DNA of 64,000 bases from Petrolisthes cinctipes (taxonomy: Eukaryota > Arthropoda > Malacostraca > Decapoda > Porcellanidae), in contig JAWQEG010001376.1 in the NCBI GenBank assembly GCA_033782935.1, forward strand, positions 1 through 64,000, read 5' to 3'. Position numbers and translations under genes: made by a program. Below, piece after piece: positions 1 through 9,127 of the stretch. Numbering within the stretch: the stretch's first letter is position 1; each line of letters begins with the position of its first letter. Below the pieces are notes generated by a model. The model was given only the letters and a program-made list of their open reading frames with translations, ran no database searches and was not told the DNA's origin.

Positions 1-21
1 GAAGCATACTACAGTAATCCC

Positions 22-221
22 TTAAGGGGGTGCGGGAATAGGGGGTCGGGGGGGTTTTGGGGGTGCGGGAGTAGGGGGACAGGCTTGGGGGAGGGTTAGG
101 GGGGTTCGGGAATATGGGACAGGCTTTCTACCCACCCCAAGCCTGTCCCCCTACTCTCGCACCCACCTAAACCCCCCCCCCAAGCCCGTCCCCTTATTCC
201 CGCACCCCCTTACCCCCTTAA
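22..221. mobile_element. TTAA-bounded G-rich fold-back element (MITE-like), copy 1
   Basis: TTAA lies at both ends (22-25 and 218-221). The left half has three tandem units of the type GGGTGCGGGAATAGGGG plus ACAGGCTT. A short centre, TCTACCCACCCC, is followed by two inverted units (AAGCCTGTCCCC ... CCCGCACCCCC). The whole element can fold into a long GC-rich hairpin. It has no coding capacity. TTAA target duplication is the hallmark of piggyBac-type transposition, so a non-autonomous piggyBac-like element is a reasonable inference. The termini begin with G rather than the CCC usual for that superfamily, so this is not certain. Confidence 0.7.
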
Positions 222-311
222 GGAACCCTGTGTGTGATGTAGTCAGAAAATTGGAGTAAATGAGTCCTTCAAATATTGCCATGAAACACACACACACATA
301 CACACAAACAT

Positions 312-346
<35 letters not shown>

Positions 347-484
347 TACATACATACACCCACACCCACACCCACACACACACAAACACACACACACATA
401 CACACACACACATACACAAACACATACACACACCTATATGGAAGGAGCTTGTTTGTTTCGTGGCATGGTCAGGAGGAATCAGAA

Positions 485-528
<44 letters not shown>

Positions 529-770
529 TATGGAAGGAGCTTGTTTGTATCGTGGCATGGTCAGGAGGAATCAGAAGCCTCCAAACACACACACACACAC
601 ACACACATGGAAGAGCTTGTTTGTTTCGTCTGTCTACAAGTTATGTGTGTGTGTGTGTGTGTGACTGTGTGTGTGTGTGTCTGTGTCTGTGTGTGTGTGT
701 GTCTGTGTGTGTGTGCGTGTGTGTTCTTACCTATTTGTATCTTTACCGGATTGAGTCAAGCTCGTAAGTA
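222..770. repeat. Microsatellite-rich arm segment with a repeated ~55-bp core
   Basis: After the short unique stretch 222-285 (paired with the right arm) come mixed (CA)n/(ACAT)n tracts at 285-437, (CA)n at 485-526 and 585-607, and (GT)n with variants at 643-724. Two near-identical cores containing CTATATGGAAGGAGCTTG lie at 431-486 and 526-584, and a truncated third at about 606-630. The cores and CA tracts thus form an irregular tandem repeat. The same core is at 10,795-10,856 (inverted) and about 11,934-11,990 (direct). The reading frames here are low-complexity Thr/His or Val/Cys repeats and are not genes. Confidence 0.85.
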
Positions 771-1170
771 ATGTCCCGTATATTAAATAAAATCCTATTA
801 TCATATTTTTCTTTAATTAAAGTTATTATGCATGGTTTTGACACACACCATTTCTTCTTATGGATGGTAATTTGTTCCATGTGTGTGTGTGTGTGTGTGT
901 GCGTGTGTGTGTTGTGAAAGGCGGCCGGCATACTAAGAAAAAACACCTCACTCTCTTTCTCTCTGTCTTTGGAATAACATCGTGTAATTTCCGTAGACTT
1001 AAATTCATCTTTATCACTTTCCATTCACTCGCACACCACAACCAAAAATATGGGTTTTTGGAATAGGTAAAAAATGTTGTCGAATCTCACATTTGACCTA
1101 TGGGTGTGGAAGAATAGGTCATATGGGTAGGGGGTTCACAGAAGGGGGGCTAAATTTTCTCCGTTTTCCT
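770..1170. other. Non-coding arm sequence with a (GT)n tract
   Basis: AT-rich sequence with a (GT)n tract at 881-912. It is well conserved in reverse complement at 10,130-10,530. For example the word ATCCTATTATCATATTTTTC here has its exact complement near 10,455-10,475. The two arms differ in this stretch mainly by 1-4-base indels. I see no gene. Confidence 0.7.
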
Positions 1171-1458
1171 CTACGATGCACCGTTTTTTAGTTGTGGCCA
1201 CTTTTTGGAAAAAATATTTAACCGATTTTTGACCATGAAGATCTATATGGATTTGGATAAAATTTGGTATGGAAGTACATTTGGTAAATTGGGCGAGACT
1301 GATTTTTTATTTTTTCTCTATGATGCACCGTTTTTGAGTTATGGCCACTTTTTTGGAAATTTTTTTAACCGATTTTTGACCATCAAGATCCATATGAAGA
1401 TTTGGATGAAATTTGGTATGGAAGTACAGTTGGTAAATTGGGCTAGATGATTTTTTCA
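1170..1458 (+). repeat. 147-bp tandem duplication, two copies, left arm only
   Basis: The word GATGCACCGTTTTT occurs at 1,175 and again at 1,322 (offset 147). The following sequence is repeated with few changes: GGCCACTTTTT, ACCGATTTTTGACCAT, TTTGGTATGGAAGTACA and GGTAAATTGGGC. The right arm (about 9,940-10,110) has a single copy, so the duplication arose after the arms separated or one copy was lost on the right. Short AT-rich reading frames here are not supported as genes. Confidence 0.85.
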
Positions 1459-1558
1459 TTTTGTCTCTATGACCCTCTGTTCAAAAGTTATGTCAATTTT
1501 CGTTTCTTAAAAAACTGACCTAATTATGACAATGATAAAAATAATGTTCAGTGATTAA

Positions 1559-1773
1559 TTAAGGGGGTGCGGGAATAGGGGGACAGGCTTGGGGGGCTTA
1601 GGTAGGTGCGGGGGGTTTTGGGGGGTGCGGAAGTAGGGGGACAGGCTTGGTGGGGTTAGGGGGGTGCGGGAATAGGGGACAGGCTTTGTACCAACCCCAA
1701 GCCTGTCCCCCTATTCCCGCACCCCCCAATTCCCCCCCCCTCAAGCCTGTCCCCTACTCCCGCACCCCCTTAA
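1559..1773. mobile_element. TTAA-bounded G-rich fold-back element, copy 2
   Basis: TTAA lies at 1,559-1,562 and 1,770-1,773. The G-rich half with repeated GGGTGCGG and ACAGGCTT words runs to about 1,690; the centre GTACCAACCCC and C-rich inverted units follow. A truncated inverted partner sits at the matching place in the right arm (about 9,758-9,856), so this insertion predates the arm duplication. Confidence 0.7.
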
Positions 1774-1891
1774 TGTTTGAACATGAATAATATCTAATAC
1801 CAAAGACTCACTCACACAACAAACAACAAAATTAATGTCACTCATCTGTGTGATCTATTTGTGATCTATTTGTGGTTATACAGGAATGAGC

Positions 1892-4855
1892 CTAGGCTCG
1901 TGGTGTCCCGTCTGCTTTTTTCATTTTATCATAATTATCTTTAAAACTATGAATAGTTGTTGCATTCACGACTTCCTCCGGCAAAGAGTTCCATTGTGCA
2001 ATTGCTCTTTGGGGAAAATAGAATTTCCGCACATCCTTTTTGGTCAATTTCCTTGCCAACTTCCGAGTGTGTCCTCTTGTTCTTCCCACAGTTGGTGTAA
2101 TAAATTCATACTTATCAATCCATTCCAGTTCGTGTACACATTTGTACATCATGATCATATCACCACGTTTCCTTCTTTCTTCTAACGTTGGTAGATTCAG
2201 TGTTTGTAGCCGTTCTGAGTAACATAACTCCTTCAACTCAGGCACCATCCTAGTAGCTGCTCTCTGTACTCTCTCCAACTTGTCTATGTGCTTCTTTAAG
2301 TGAGGGTTACATACTACTGCAGCATACTCTAGAATCGGCCTTACAAATGTTGTCAGTAATTTCACCAGCATGTCTCGATCCATATGAGTAAATGCAACTC
2401 GTATGTTTGACAACAAAGCATATGCCTGTCTAATTTTTTCCTTTATGTGGCTTCCTGGTGACATTTTTGAAGATATTGTCACCCCTAAATCCTTTTCCTG
2501 CTGCGAGTTGTCTATTCTCTTGCCTCCCATAGTGTACTGTCCATGTGGTCGTAAACTGCTCTCACCCATTTCAATAACATGACATTTCTCGGAGTTGAAT
2601 TCAAGTTGCCATTTCTTACTCCACTCATACACCTTACTTATATCCTCCTGAAGTGCTGCACATGAGTTGATGTCAGTTACTTGTCTCAATAGTTTTGCAT
2701 CATCAGCAAACATGTTCATGTAGCTCCCGGAACCAATGCCACTGGCCATGTCATCCACATACACTAAGAACATAAGTGGCGCCAGTACGAAACCCTGTGG
2801 CACCCCACTTTTCACCTTCCTCCAACTTGAAAACTTTCCTCTTATAACAGTCCTCATCTTCCTCTCACTCAGGAAGTTTTTCATCCATAATAGTAACTGT
2901 CCTCTGATTCCGCCTTTCATTTTTAGTTTCCATATGAGCCTTTGGTGTGGAACACTATCAAACGCCTTTTTTAAGTCCAAATAAGCACAGTCGACCCAAC
3001 CATTTCTCTCCTGTAATATTTCTGTGACTCTGTCATAAAAGCTCAGAAGGTTTGTGACACACGATCGTCTCGATCTGAATCCGAACTGTCTATCTGACAA
3101 CATACGTTCGCTTTCCAGGTAATCAATCCACCTATTGCGAATTATTCTCTCCATAGTCTTGCACACAACACTAGTTAGAGAGACTGGTCTGTAATTTAGA
3201 GGCTCTTCTTTACTTCCTTTGTTATACAAAGGCACAATATTTGCTGCTTTCCAGAGCTTTGGTAATTCACCCAATGTTAACGAGTGATTGAAGATGATTT
3301 GTAGAGGGTAACTTAACCCTGTGGCACATTCCCTCAACACCCAGCAGGACACATCATCTGGTCCCGCTGCTTTCCTTCTGTCTGTGGCATTTAGTACTTC
3401 CTGAATATCTTCTTGGGATATCTCAACATTATGTAACCCATCTTCTTGTATTTGTACAGTTCTATCTGGTGTAAATTCATCCTCTGTCACAAACACTGAT
3501 TGAAATTTCCGGTTTAGTATTTCACTCATATCTTCCTCCCTTTCATACACGATGTTGTCCACCACCAATCTCTGAATCTTGTCCTTCACTTTCATCTTAC
3601 CTCTTATAAAGCCATATAATAGACGGGGGTTCCCGTCACATTTCTCTATAACAGATTTCTCAAAATTTCTCTCTTCTTCCCGTCTAATTTGCGTATATGT
3701 ATTCCTTGCATTTTTGTACCTTTGATACGCCTGCTGAGTGTTTTTCCTCCTGTATCTATTCCATAGTAGGTCTCTTTCCTCTTTTGCTCTTCTACATCTT
3801 ATATTGAACCACACTTTTTTATTTATACACGTGACTCTGTTCTTGGGACTATATCTTTTCATTCCCTCGTTAAGTAACTCACAAAAACGCCCATACATTG
3901 CTCCTATATCCTTCCCATTTAGTTCTTGGTCCCAGCTCAATTCTTTCAAGTATTTGTTTAGATCTTTGTAATCGCCTTTTCCATAATTAAAACTATCCTT
4001 TTTGGGAGTTTCCTTTTCCTTTCCAATGTCATACTGAATAATGAAATCAAACTTAATCACGACATGATCGCTCTTGCCCAGAGGAGGTAAGTACCTCACC
4101 TCAGATATTTCATCGCTCGTTCTTGTAAACACCAGGTCTAGTAACGAGGGTTCATCCTGACCTCTCACTCTCGTTGGCTCATTTACGTGCTGGTGTAAGA
4201 AAAATTTTGTTACTAACTCGAGCAGTCTATAACTCCAGCTGTGTTCTTGTTGAGTAGTTTGTATCTCCTCCCAATCAATCGCGGTACTATTAAAGTCACC
4301 TGTCATAATCACCCGTTGATTCTTGTTTTGCACTTCCTGTAGAATCTTTCCGATACTATAAAGTGTTACCTTAGCCTTTTCTTCGTACTCTGTAGGATCC
4401 CAAGCATTGGTTGGGGGAGGCATGTACACATTTACCACTGTTATGTTTTCATTTCCTACCCTTATAACCACTGCCACAACTTCACTTCCATTGTCATTGA
4501 TGGTAATCTCCTTGACTTTTAACTCTGTCATTGTCATGATAATTACACCCCCTCCTTTCTTTCCTTCTCTGTCCTTCCTATATATGTCATACCCCTCTAT
4601 AATCAATGCTTCGTTTCGTATATCATGCTCTAGTTTTGTTTCTGATAAACAAACTACTTCTGGTCTCTCTGTGACTAATAAATCTCTGAGTTCTAATGAC
4701 TTAGATACAAATCCATCCATATTTGTATATATGATGCTTAGGAAACTATTTTGATATCCGTGTACATTTATGGCCTTTGTAGGCCCTCTTATTCTCTTAT
4801 TTTGATGAACCATTTCCGAATTCTCAGTCCCGACACTTTGAAGAAAAAATACCAT
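1892..4855 (-). CDS. Endonuclease/reverse transcriptase of a non-LTR retrotransposon
   Basis: An uninterrupted 987-residue ORF. Residues about 37-270 form an apurinic-type (EEP) endonuclease, with TNMDG (44-48), SETKL (71-75), GDFN (186-189), LLDLVFTR (238-245) and the catalytic SDH (262-264). A basic, charged linker follows (about 340-420). The reverse transcriptase spans about 530-800: NYRPVSLTS (554-562), YLDLKKAFDSVP (625-636), SGVPQG (683-688) and the catalytic FADD (716-719), with LGV at 790-792. The C-terminal region (about 800-987) has the RPILEYAAVVCNP and AIAQWNSLPEEVV blocks common to CR1/jockey-related elements in invertebrates. The protein would nick target DNA and copy element RNA in place. 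All expected catalytic motifs are present and the frame is open, so activity is possible. One oddity is Phe689 directly after GVPQG, where Ser is usual. The Met lies at the end of the first 5' tandem repeat; upstream Met codons recur in that repeat, so the true start could differ. Exact clade is not determined. Confidence 0.95.
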   Translation of the reverse strand: MVFFLQSVGTENSEMVHQNKRIRGPTKAINVHGYQNSFLSIIYTNMDGFVSKSLELRDLLVTERPEVVCLSETKLEHDIRNEALIIEGYDIYRKDREGKKGGGVIIMTMTELKVKEITINDNGSEVVAVVIRVGNENITVVNVYMPPPTNAWDPTEYEEKAKVTLYSIGKILQEVQNKNQRVIMTGDFNSTAIDWEEIQTTQQEHSWSYRLLELVTKFFLHQHVNEPTRVRGQDEPSLLDLVFTRTSDEISEVRYLPPLGKSDHVVIKFDFIIQYDIGKEKETPKKDSFNYGKGDYKDLNKYLKELSWDQELNGKDIGAMYGRFCELLNEGMKRYSPKNRVTCINKKVWFNIRCRRAKEERDLLWNRYRRKNTQQAYQRYKNARNTYTQIRREEERNFEKSVIEKCDGNPRLLYGFIRGKMKVKDKIQRLVVDNIVYEREEDMSEILNRKFQSVFVTEDEFTPDRTVQIQEDGLHNVEISQEDIQEVLNATDRRKAAGPDDVSCWVLRECATGLSYPLQIIFNHSLTLGELPKLWKAANIVPLYNKGSKEEPLNYRPVSLTSVVCKTMERIIRNRWIDYLESERMLSDRQFGFRSRRSCVTNLLSFYDRVTEILQERNGWVDCAYLDLKKAFDSVPHQRLIWKLKMKGGIRGQLLLWMKNFLSERKMRTVIRGKFSSWRKVKSGVPQGFVLAPLMFLVYVDDMASGIGSGSYMNMFADDAKLLRQVTDINSCAALQEDISKVYEWSKKWQLEFNSEKCHVIEMGESSLRPHGQYTMGGKRIDNSQQEKDLGVTISSKMSPGSHIKEKIRQAYALLSNIRVAFTHMDRDMLVKLLTTFVRPILEYAAVVCNPHLKKHIDKLERVQRAATRMVPELKELCYSERLQTLNLPTLEERRKRGDMIMMYKCVHELEWIDKYEFITPTVGRTRGHTRKLARKLTKKDVRKFYFPQRAIAQWNSLPEEVVNATTIHSFKDNYDKMKKADGTPRA

Positions 4856-5031
4856 CTTTTAATTTAATACAAGCAGCTACGCACTACTTAAAACAATAAC
4901 ACACACACACGTTAACTACCATCTTTTAATTTAATATAAGCAGCTACATACTTAAAACAATAACACACACACACGTTAACTACCATCTTTTAATTTAATA
5001 CAAGCAGCTACACACTATTTAAAACAATAAC
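4850..5031 (-). repeat. Three tandem ~64-67-bp repeats in the retroelement 5' region
   Basis: Copies lie at 4,850-4,916, 4,917-4,980 and 4,981-about 5,031. On the plus strand each contains TACCATCTTTTAATTTAATA, AAGCAGCTAC and AAAACAATAACA, with the (AC)n-GTTAAC tail present in the first two. They lie immediately upstream of the ORF on the minus strand. Tandem 5' monomers act as promoter units in some non-LTR elements (mouse L1 is the known case); a promoter role here is inference. The ATG of the ORF falls inside the copy nearest the ORF. Confidence 0.85.
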
Positions 5032-5274
5032 ATCATAATATGTGAACGTGAAAACATTAGACAGTAAATTGTTTGAGATTCCCATATGTGGATGATTATT
5101 ATTGACCACGACTGTATGTGCAAATGCATTCGTATATTCTCGTGACTGTGTGTGTGTGTGTGGGACCATCGTATCAGTAGACTACCACACCATCGTATAC
5201 ACCACCACAGATGATGTTCTTGCATAATACATACGACCTTCATTAGCCGTGTAAATGACTTATGGCTGAAGTAT
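5032..5274. other. Unique arm sequence between the retroelement and a TTAA element
   Basis: Includes a short (GT)n at 5,146-5,161. From about 5,130 onward it is matched in reverse complement at 9,528-9,672, for example GACCTTCATTAGCC with its near-complement at 9,550-9,570. The part at 5,032-5,130 has no right-arm match and may belong to the insertion or to a sequence lost on the right. No gene seen. Confidence 0.6.
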
Positions 5275-5490
5275 TTAAGGGGGTGCGGAAATAGGGGGAC
5301 AAGCTGGGGGGGGTTTAGGGTGGGTGCGGGAGTAGGGGACAGGCTTGGGGGGTGCAGGAGTATGGGGACAGACTTGGGGGGCGGGGGTTAGGGGGTTGTG
5401 GGAATAGGGGACAAGCTTTCTACCCACCCGAAGCCTGTCCCCCTATTCCTGCACCCCCCAAGCCTGTTCCCTACTCCCGCATCCCCTTAA
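5275..5490. mobile_element. TTAA-bounded G-rich fold-back element, copy 3
   Basis: TTAA at 5,275-5,278 and 5,487-5,490. Same plan as copy 1: G-rich units, the centre TCTACCCACCC at about 5,420, then C-rich inverted units. Its inverted-repeat partner is 9,301-9,527, which has the mirror-image centre GGGTGGGTAGAAAG, so the insertion is older than or coeval with the inverted duplication. Confidence 0.7.
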
Positions 5491-5632
5491 TAGAGTTTGT
5501 GAATATGGATACTCAGCTTTTGGAAAATAATGGGCCGATTCCACAGTCATCAATATTTATTGGCTAACCAACAAACGAAAACCCTTGGTAACGTATCCGA
5601 TTCCACAGTTGTTTTCGGGTTTGTTAGCTTCC
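5491..5632. other. Short spacer with degraded inverted words next to the minisatellite
   Basis: 5,491-5,532 is matched in reverse complement at 9,255-9,296. 5,540-5,630 carries two GATTCCACAG words and a diverged inverted pair (GCTAACCAAC and GTTTGTTAGC). It is the counterpart of the much better preserved hairpin at 9,128-9,217. No gene. Confidence 0.6.
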
Positions 5633-7757
5633 CACCCACCCACCATCCCATATCTCCTTCCCACCCACACACCCACCCATGTCTTTTTCCCATCCACCCA
5701 CCCACATCTCCTTCCCACCCACACACCCACTCACGTCTCATTCACACCCACCCAACCTCGTCTCCTTTACACCCACACACCCACTCACGTCTCTTTCACA
5801 CCAACCCACCCACGTCTCCTTCACACCCACACACCCACCCACGTCTCCTTCACACCCACCCACTCACGTCTCCTTCACACCCACACACCCACCCACGCCT
5901 CTTTCCTTCCCACCCACCCACCAACGTCTCCTTCCAACCCACCCACAAACCCACGTCTCTTTCCCACCCACAAACACACCCACGTCCCCTTCACATCCAC
6001 CCACCCACCCACGTCTCCTTCACACCCACCCACCCCGTCTCTTTCCAACACACCCACCCACCCACGTCTCCTTCCGACACACCCACGTCTCCTCCACACA
6101 CACCCACCCACCCACGTCTCCTTCACACCCACCCAACCACCCACGTCTCCTTCACACCCACACACCCACCCTCGTCTCCTTCACACCCACGTCTCCTTCA
6201 CACCCACACACCCACCCACGTCTCCTGCACACCCACACACCCACCCACGTCTCCTTCCCACACACACACCCACCCACGTCTCCTTCACACCCACACACCC
6301 ACCCAGGTCTCCTTCACACCCACGTCTCCTTCACACCCACACACCCACCCAGGTCTCCTTCACACCCACGTCTCCTTCACACCCACCCACCCACCCACGT
6401 CTCCTTCACACCCACGTCTCCTTCACACCCACACACCCACCCACGTCTCCTTCACACACACGTCTCCTTCACACCCACCCACACACCCACTTCTCCTTCA
6501 CACACACGTCTCCTTCACACCCACACACACACCCACGTCTCCTTCACACCCACGTCTCCTTCACACCCACCCACCCACCCACGTCTCCTTCACACACACG
6601 TCTCCTTCACAACCACCCACACACCCACGTCTCCTTCACACCCACGTCTCCTTCACACCCACCCACACACCCACGTCTCCTTCACACACACGTCTCCTTC
6701 ACACCCACCCACACACCCACGTCTCCTTCACACACACGTCTCCTTCACACCCACCCACCCACCCACGTCTCCTTCACACACACGTCTCCTTCACACCCAC
6801 CCACACACCCACGTCTCCTTCACACACACGTCTCCTTCACACCCACCCACCCACCCACGTCTCCTTCACACACACGTCTCCTTCACACCCACCCACCCAC
6901 CCACGTCTCCTTCACATACACGTCTCCTTCACACCCACCCACCCACCCACGTCTCCTTCACACACACGTCTCCTTCACACCCACCCACACACCCACGTCT
7001 CCTTCACACACACGTCTCCTTCACACCCACCCACCCACCCACGTCTCCTTCACACACACGTCTCCTTCACACCCACCCACACACCCACGTCTCCTTCACA
7101 CACACGTCTACTACACACCCACCCACCCACCCACGTCTCCTTCACACACACGTCTCCTTCACACCCACCCACACACCCACGTCTCCTTCACACACACGTC
7201 TCCTTCACACCCACCCACCCACCCACGTCTCCTTCACACACACGTCTCCTTCACACCCACCCACACACCCACGTCTCCTTCACATACACGTCTCCTTCAC
7301 ACCCACCCACCCACCCACGTCTCCTTCACACACACGTCTCCTTCACACCCACCCACACACCCACGTCTCCTTCACACACACGTCTCCTTCACACCCACCC
7401 ACCCACCCACGTCTCCTTCACACACACGTCTCCTTCACACCCACCCACACACCCACGTCTCCTTCACACACACGTCTCCTTCACACCCACCCACACAGCC
7501 ACGTCTCCTTCACACACACGTCTCCTTCACACCCACCCACACACCCACGTCTCCTTCACACACACGTCTCCTTCACACCCACCCACCCACCCACGTCTCC
7601 TTCACACACACGTCTCCTTCACACCCACCCACACACCCACGTCTCCTTCACACACACGTCTCCTTCACACCCACCCACACACCCACGTCTCCTTCACACA
7701 CACGTCTCCTTCACACCCACCCACACACCCACGTCTCCTTCACACACACGTCTCCTT
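5633..7757 (+). repeat. C-rich minisatellite, left arm (17 + 29 bp composite unit)
   Basis: Tandem repeats built on CACGTCTCCTTCACA. The first ~700 bp are irregular, with mostly longer spacing between CACGTCT words. From about 6,380 to 7,757 a regular 46-bp composite dominates, in which CACGTCT words alternate at spacings of 17 and 29 bp (for example 7,224, 7,241, 7,270, 7,287, 7,316). Many adjacent composites differ in having CCCACCCACCC or CCCACACACCC, hinting at a 92-bp level. Three plus-strand frames stay open for about 700-780 codons only because the unit has no stop in any frame. These Pro/Thr/His/Ser strings are not genes. Confidence 0.95.
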
Positions 7758-7830
7758 TATAAAGGTTGAAATTCTCAATGCCAAAACTATTTCATACATT
7801 TATACTCGTTGTTTATCAGCAATTACGACG
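7758..7830. other. Central unique spacer of the inverted repeat
   Basis: About 73 bp of AT-rich, non-repetitive sequence between the left minisatellite and the first G-rich block. It is the only stretch near the palindrome centre without a match elsewhere in the window. Confidence 0.6.
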
Positions 7831-8068
7831 TTAAGGGGGTGCGGGAGTAGGGGACAGGCTTGAGGGGGGTTTTGGAGGGTGCGGGAATAGGGGACAGGCT
7901 TATAGGGGGGGGGGGTGCGGGAATAGGGGTACAGGCTTGAGGGGGTTGGGGTTGGGGGGTGCGGGAATAGGGGACAGGCTTATGGAGGGGGGTTGCGGGA
8001 ATAGGGGGACAGGCTTGAGAGGGGGGGGGGGGGGTTGGGGGTGCGGGATTAGCGGGACAGGCTTGAGA
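7831..8068. mobile_element. Partial G-rich TTAA element fused to the right minisatellite
   Basis: Begins with TTAAGGGGGTGCGGGA at 7,831 and has about six G-rich units with GGGTGCGGGA and ACAGGCTT, but no C-rich half and no closing TTAA. At about 8,068 it passes directly into the G-rich minisatellite. Either it is a truncated fold-back element or its unit has been tandemly amplified at the palindrome centre. The fusion point may mark the junction where the inverted repeat formed. Confidence 0.65.
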
Positions 8069-9127
8069 CGCGGGTGTGTGGGAAGGAGACGTGGGTGTGT
8101 GGGTGTGAAGGAGACGTCGGTGGGTGGGTGGGTGTGAAGGAGACGTGGGTGTGTGGGTGTGAAGGAGACGTGGGTGTGTGTGTGGGTGTGAAGGAGACGT
8201 GGGTGTGTGTGTGTGTGAAGGAGACGTGGGTGGGTGTGTGGGTGTGAAGGAGACGTGGGTGGGTGTGTGGGTGTGAAGGAGACGTGGGTGGGTGTGTGGG
8301 TGTGATGGAGACGTGGGTGGGTGTGTGGGTGTGAAGAGACGTGGGTGGGTGTGTGGGTGTGAAGGAGACGTGGGTGGGTGTGTGTGTGTGAAGGAGACTT
8401 GGGTGGGTGTGTGGGTGTGAAGGAGACGTGGGTGGGTGTGTGGGTGTGAAGGAGACGCGGGTGTGTGGGAAGGAGACGTGGGTGTGTGGGTGTGAAGGAG
8501 ACGTGGGTGGGTGGGTGTGAAGGAGACGTGTGTGTGTGTGTGTGTGAAGGAGACGTGGGTGGGTGTGTGTGTGTGAAGGAGACGTGGGTGTGTGTGTGTG
8601 TGTGAAGGAGACGTGGGTGTGTGTGTGTGTTGAAGGAGACGTGGGTGGGTGTGTGTGTTGAAGGAGACGTGGGTGGGTGAGAAGGAGACGTGGGTGGATG
8701 GGTGGGTGTGAAGGAGACGTCGGTGGGTGTGTGGGTGTGAAGGAGACGTTGGTGGGTGTGTGGGTGTGAAGGAGACGGGGGTGGGTGTGTGTGTTGAAGG
8801 AGACGTGGGTGGGTGAGAAGGAGACGTGGGTGGATGGGTGGGTGAGAAGGAGACGTGGGTGGGTGGGTGGGTGTGAAGGAGACGTTGGTGGGTGTGTGTG
8901 TGTGAAGGAGACGTTGGTGGGTGTGTGGGTGTGAAGGAGACGTGGGTGGGTGTGTCGGTGTGAAGGAGACGTGGGTGGGTGTGTGGGTGTGAAGGAGACG
9001 TGGGTGGGTGAGTGGGTGTGAAGGAGACGTGGGTGGTTGGGTGTGTGTGAAGGAGACGTGGGTGGGTGTGAAGGAGATGTGGGTGGGTGGGTGGGTGTGA
9101 AAGAGACGTGGGTGGGTGGGTGGGTGG
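8069..9127 (-). repeat. G-rich minisatellite, right arm (mostly 29-bp unit)
   Basis: Tandem units of GTGTGAAGGAGACGTGGGTG followed by a variable GGTGTGTGG part. This is the reverse complement of the left-arm minisatellite family. Unlike the left arm, the 17-bp short unit is rare and the 46-bp composite is absent; variable units (AAGGAGACGT with GTTGG, GGGGG or GTCGG) are mixed. The minus-strand 455-residue frame across it is low-complexity and not a gene. Confidence 0.95.

Larger units (their letters stand above)
1845..5100 (-). mobile_element. Non-LTR retrotransposon (CR1/jockey-like), left-arm insertion
   Basis: The limits are set by comparison with the right arm, where the sequences flanking this block (1,806-1,842 and 5,130-5,274) lie next to each other apart from an expanded CA tract (9,672-9,713). 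On the minus strand the order is a short 5' region with three tandem repeats (about 4,850-5,031), one long ORF (4,855 down to 1,892), and a short 3' tail. The tail holds a duplicated 11-bp word ACAAATAGATC (minus-strand reading, about 1,849-1,871), reminiscent of the short tandem 3' tails of CR1-group elements. No LTRs, no separate gag-like ORF1 and no long poly-A are visible. Exact ends and target-site duplication are not resolved. The absence from the right arm suggests it is younger than the inverted repeat. Confidence 0.85.
1..7757 (+). repeat. Left arm of a large imperfect inverted repeat
   Basis: Blocks of this arm recur in reverse complement and reverse order in 8,069-11,470. Pairs read by eye: 1-24 with 11,446-11,467; 222-290 with 10,885-10,955; 431-586 with 10,795-10,856; 735-850 with 10,430-10,530; 912-1,160 with 10,130-10,345; 1,160-1,558 with 9,857-10,120; 1,806-1,842 with 9,714-9,752; 5,130-5,274 with 9,528-9,672; 5,491-5,532 with 9,255-9,296; 5,633-7,757 with 8,069-9,127. 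The arms differ by many small indels, microsatellite lengths and one retroelement of about 3.2 kb present only on the left. The arm may continue beyond position 1. An alternative is two independent head-to-head insertions of one long repeat family. Confidence 0.85.

Noticed and set aside
151..771. Cys/Val- and Thr/His-rich short frames
   Set aside because: They come from CA/GT microsatellites.
1205..1450. 81-codon plus-strand frame with hydrophobic stretches
   Set aside because: It covers the 147-bp tandem duplication; the single-copy counterpart in the other arm has no corresponding conserved frame.
1892..4754. Plus-strand frames of 60-115 codons opposite the reverse transcriptase
   Set aside because: Shadows of the minus-strand coding sequence with no recognisable motif.
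5530..7863. Three overlapping plus-strand reading frames of about 700-780 codons rich in His, Pro, Thr and Ser
   Set aside because: They are produced by the C-rich minisatellite, whose unit has no stop codon in any forward frame. All three frames are open together, the composition is purely that of the repeat, and no start context or non-repeat domain is present.
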